NCBI GenBank assembly: GCA_020536535.1
Contig: JAHLWZ010000251.1
Location: 1,105 to 35,788 of the forward strand
From: Pelomyxa schiedti
Taxonomy: Eukaryota; Evosea; Pelobiontida; Pelomyxidae
Reading direction: 5' to 3'
DNA: 34,684 bases
Shown in pieces: positions 33,441 to 34,684 of this stretch (positions within the stretch are counted from its first letter, which is position 1; the number at the start of each line of letters is the position of its first letter). A program made the translations under genes and the position numbers. The notes below the pieces were generated by a model. The model was given only the letters and a program-made list of their open reading frames with translations, did not search any database and was not told where the DNA came from.

Positions 33441-33640
33441 ATTGCTTGTCAGCCTCCACATGGCGTGGAAGCTGACACAAGGCATGGCAGCCAGCACGTT
33501 TGGTGCCAGCTGATGGGTTAGTGTGACAGCCAGCACTTGATGTGGCAGCCCACATCTCATGTGGGAGTCAACACATGGCGTGTGAGCTGGCACCAGTGGT
33601 AGAGACACCTGCTGTGTGACAGCTTTCACTTTTGATGAGA

Positions 33641-33755
33641 GCTTGCTGTTTGTGCTGTTTGTGCTGTTTGTGCTGTGCAGGTGATCGACTGTTCACTGTG
33701 CTGTGTGTTGTGGTCTGAGAAAAAGTACACCCAGTTCACTGTGCTGTGTGTTGTT
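33641..33755 (+). repeat. Short tandem and direct repeats at the transposase 3' end
   Basis: gctgtttgt is repeated three times at 33645-33671. A 21-base direct repeat (gttcactgtgctgtgtgttg t) occurs at 33691-33711 and 33734-33754, the second copy covering the stop codon of the transposase. This may reflect local slippage. Confidence 0.75.
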
Positions 33756-34684
33756 GCCAAGAAAGAAAACCTTGTAGGCAAGTCCAATGTTTAACTCTAG
33801 CATTTGTATGCTCTATGATGATTCGTGTAGCTGAATGATCCCTGTTGAATGTCACCTGTAGTGGATTAGGTTTATGTTAAGAGGGATGCAGGAGAACCTT
33901 CTCAACAGAGAGTTGCTGTGTGCGCTTATAAGGTGTCAGTAAAGCAGAACCACCTTGGTAGCCCTTGTCACCTAGGCCATATTCCCCAGGAAGAAGGAGG
34001 TCCGCAACCTTGAAGAATCGCCATGCAGTTAGGTCAGGGATGCACCCTGGCAATCCAAAACGAGGGCAGTGCACTATCAGGCCATCGCCAAACCCTTAGT
34101 GAGTTCAAAAAAAAACGAAGGAGGTGTCTTCTGTACATACTAACAACAAGCATGAAGTTTACACAGTGCTGCTTCTTTTTACCAGAGTAAAAGTAACGCT
34201 GCTGTACAGGATCTGCTGGACGTTGAATTGGAATGCAGGTGCCATCCACTGCCCAACATGCACCATAAAACGTGGGTGTGGTGAGGTGCTCATCAAAGTG
34301 GATCTACAGTGATTTATTTAAAAAACGATGTCAAAGGTGGTGCAAACCTCAGTCATTGTGTCATAGAGCTTGTGTATCACACCCCACGTGTGCCTTCGAA
34401 ATGTATCTGGGCTAACGTGCCAGGCAACACAAGCCTCAGGCTCTGTTGGGTACCGATACAAAAAGTGCAGTGCCCAGAGAAGATAAACAGGGTGAGCGAT
34501 GTCATTGCAGTATGTGGCCCAAACGTAATTACATTGGATGGGAGTGAGCCCAAACAGACACTAGGCTTGGTTGTTTCATTATCGCAAAGGAAAACAACAT
34601 TCACACCTTGAATGTGTCTGCTGAGTTACAGCCGATGTGCACCTGACCCAACAGCAAAAAGTCCATTTTATTTTTCTTGTTTAC
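33736..34684 (-). CDS. PIF/Harbinger-type transposase (5' end outside window)
   Basis: Exons on the minus strand: >34684-34607, 34560-34348, 34313-34141, 34094-33898, 33855-33736; introns of 34-46 nt. The joins give YCNDIAHPVYLLWALHFLYR, YPTEPEACVAWHVSPDTFRR, HTWGVIHKLYDTMTE, then FYGACWAVDGTCIPIQRPAD (first catalytic Asp), KKKQHCVNFMLVV, LPGCIPDLTAWRFF (second Asp), LLLPGEYGLGDKGYQGGSAL, LTPYKRTQ and FNRDHSATRIIIEHTNARVK (catalytic Glu). This is the DDE_Tnp_4 fold of Harbinger transposases (relatives of HARBI1). A complete triad means the catalytic part is intact. Start, terminal repeats and the Myb-like partner gene are not in the window. Confidence 0.85.

Overview
The window is eukaryotic. 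Genes are broken up by many very short introns (34-60 nt, GT...AG), which can be followed by joining conserved protein blocks, and genes are packed on both strands with little space between them. The gene set (peroxin PEX6, Qa-SNARE, PHO80-type cyclin, RIM15/IRE-type AGC kinase, SH2-kinase remnant, ankyrin and F-box proteins, and a large orphan family) fits a free-living amoeboid protist. My best guess is an amoebozoan, possibly a pelobiont/archamoeba. This is an inference from gene style, not a database match.

Layout. 1-1124: a 9-bp minisatellite inside a broken Glu/Leu-repeat reading frame, then mostly non-coding sequence with a weak transposase-like scrap. 1125-5956 (-): PEX6, head to head (70 bp apart) with an F-box protein (6027-6983, +). 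7244-9560: no clear gene at first, then a decayed SH2 + protein kinase gene (-). 9566-10700 (+): a low-complexity gene running into a large near-perfect palindrome. 10730-13615: an apparently intact pogo-type DNA transposon with TA duplications, inserted near the 3' end of an ankyrin-type gene (13616-14971, -). 16071-16937 (+): a two-pass membrane protein. 17617-20096 (-): a tandem pair of orphan paralogues. 20504-21791 (+): a Qa-SNARE, convergent with a PHO80-like cyclin (21916-22953, -), which is divergent from a RIM15/IRE-like kinase (23600-27751, +). 28117-29475 (+): a third orphan paralogue. 29702-31442: a fourth, broken copy. 30835-32973: solo LTRs of one family in opposite orientations, with a further nested insertion; a degenerate relative lies at 17479-17610. 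33736-34684 (-): a PIF/Harbinger transposase running off the window end.

How the parts relate. The core genes serve peroxisome protein import (PEX6 recycles the import receptor), endosomal fusion (Qa-SNARE) and nutrient or cell-cycle control (cyclin and kinase). The cyclin/kinase neighbourhood is striking: in budding yeast Pho80-Pho85 phosphorylates Rim15, and here a PHO80-type cyclin and a RIM15-type kinase share one intergenic region head to head. The rest records repeated mobile-element activity (pogo, Harbinger, LTR element, foldback palindrome) and duplication/decay of a lineage-specific family.
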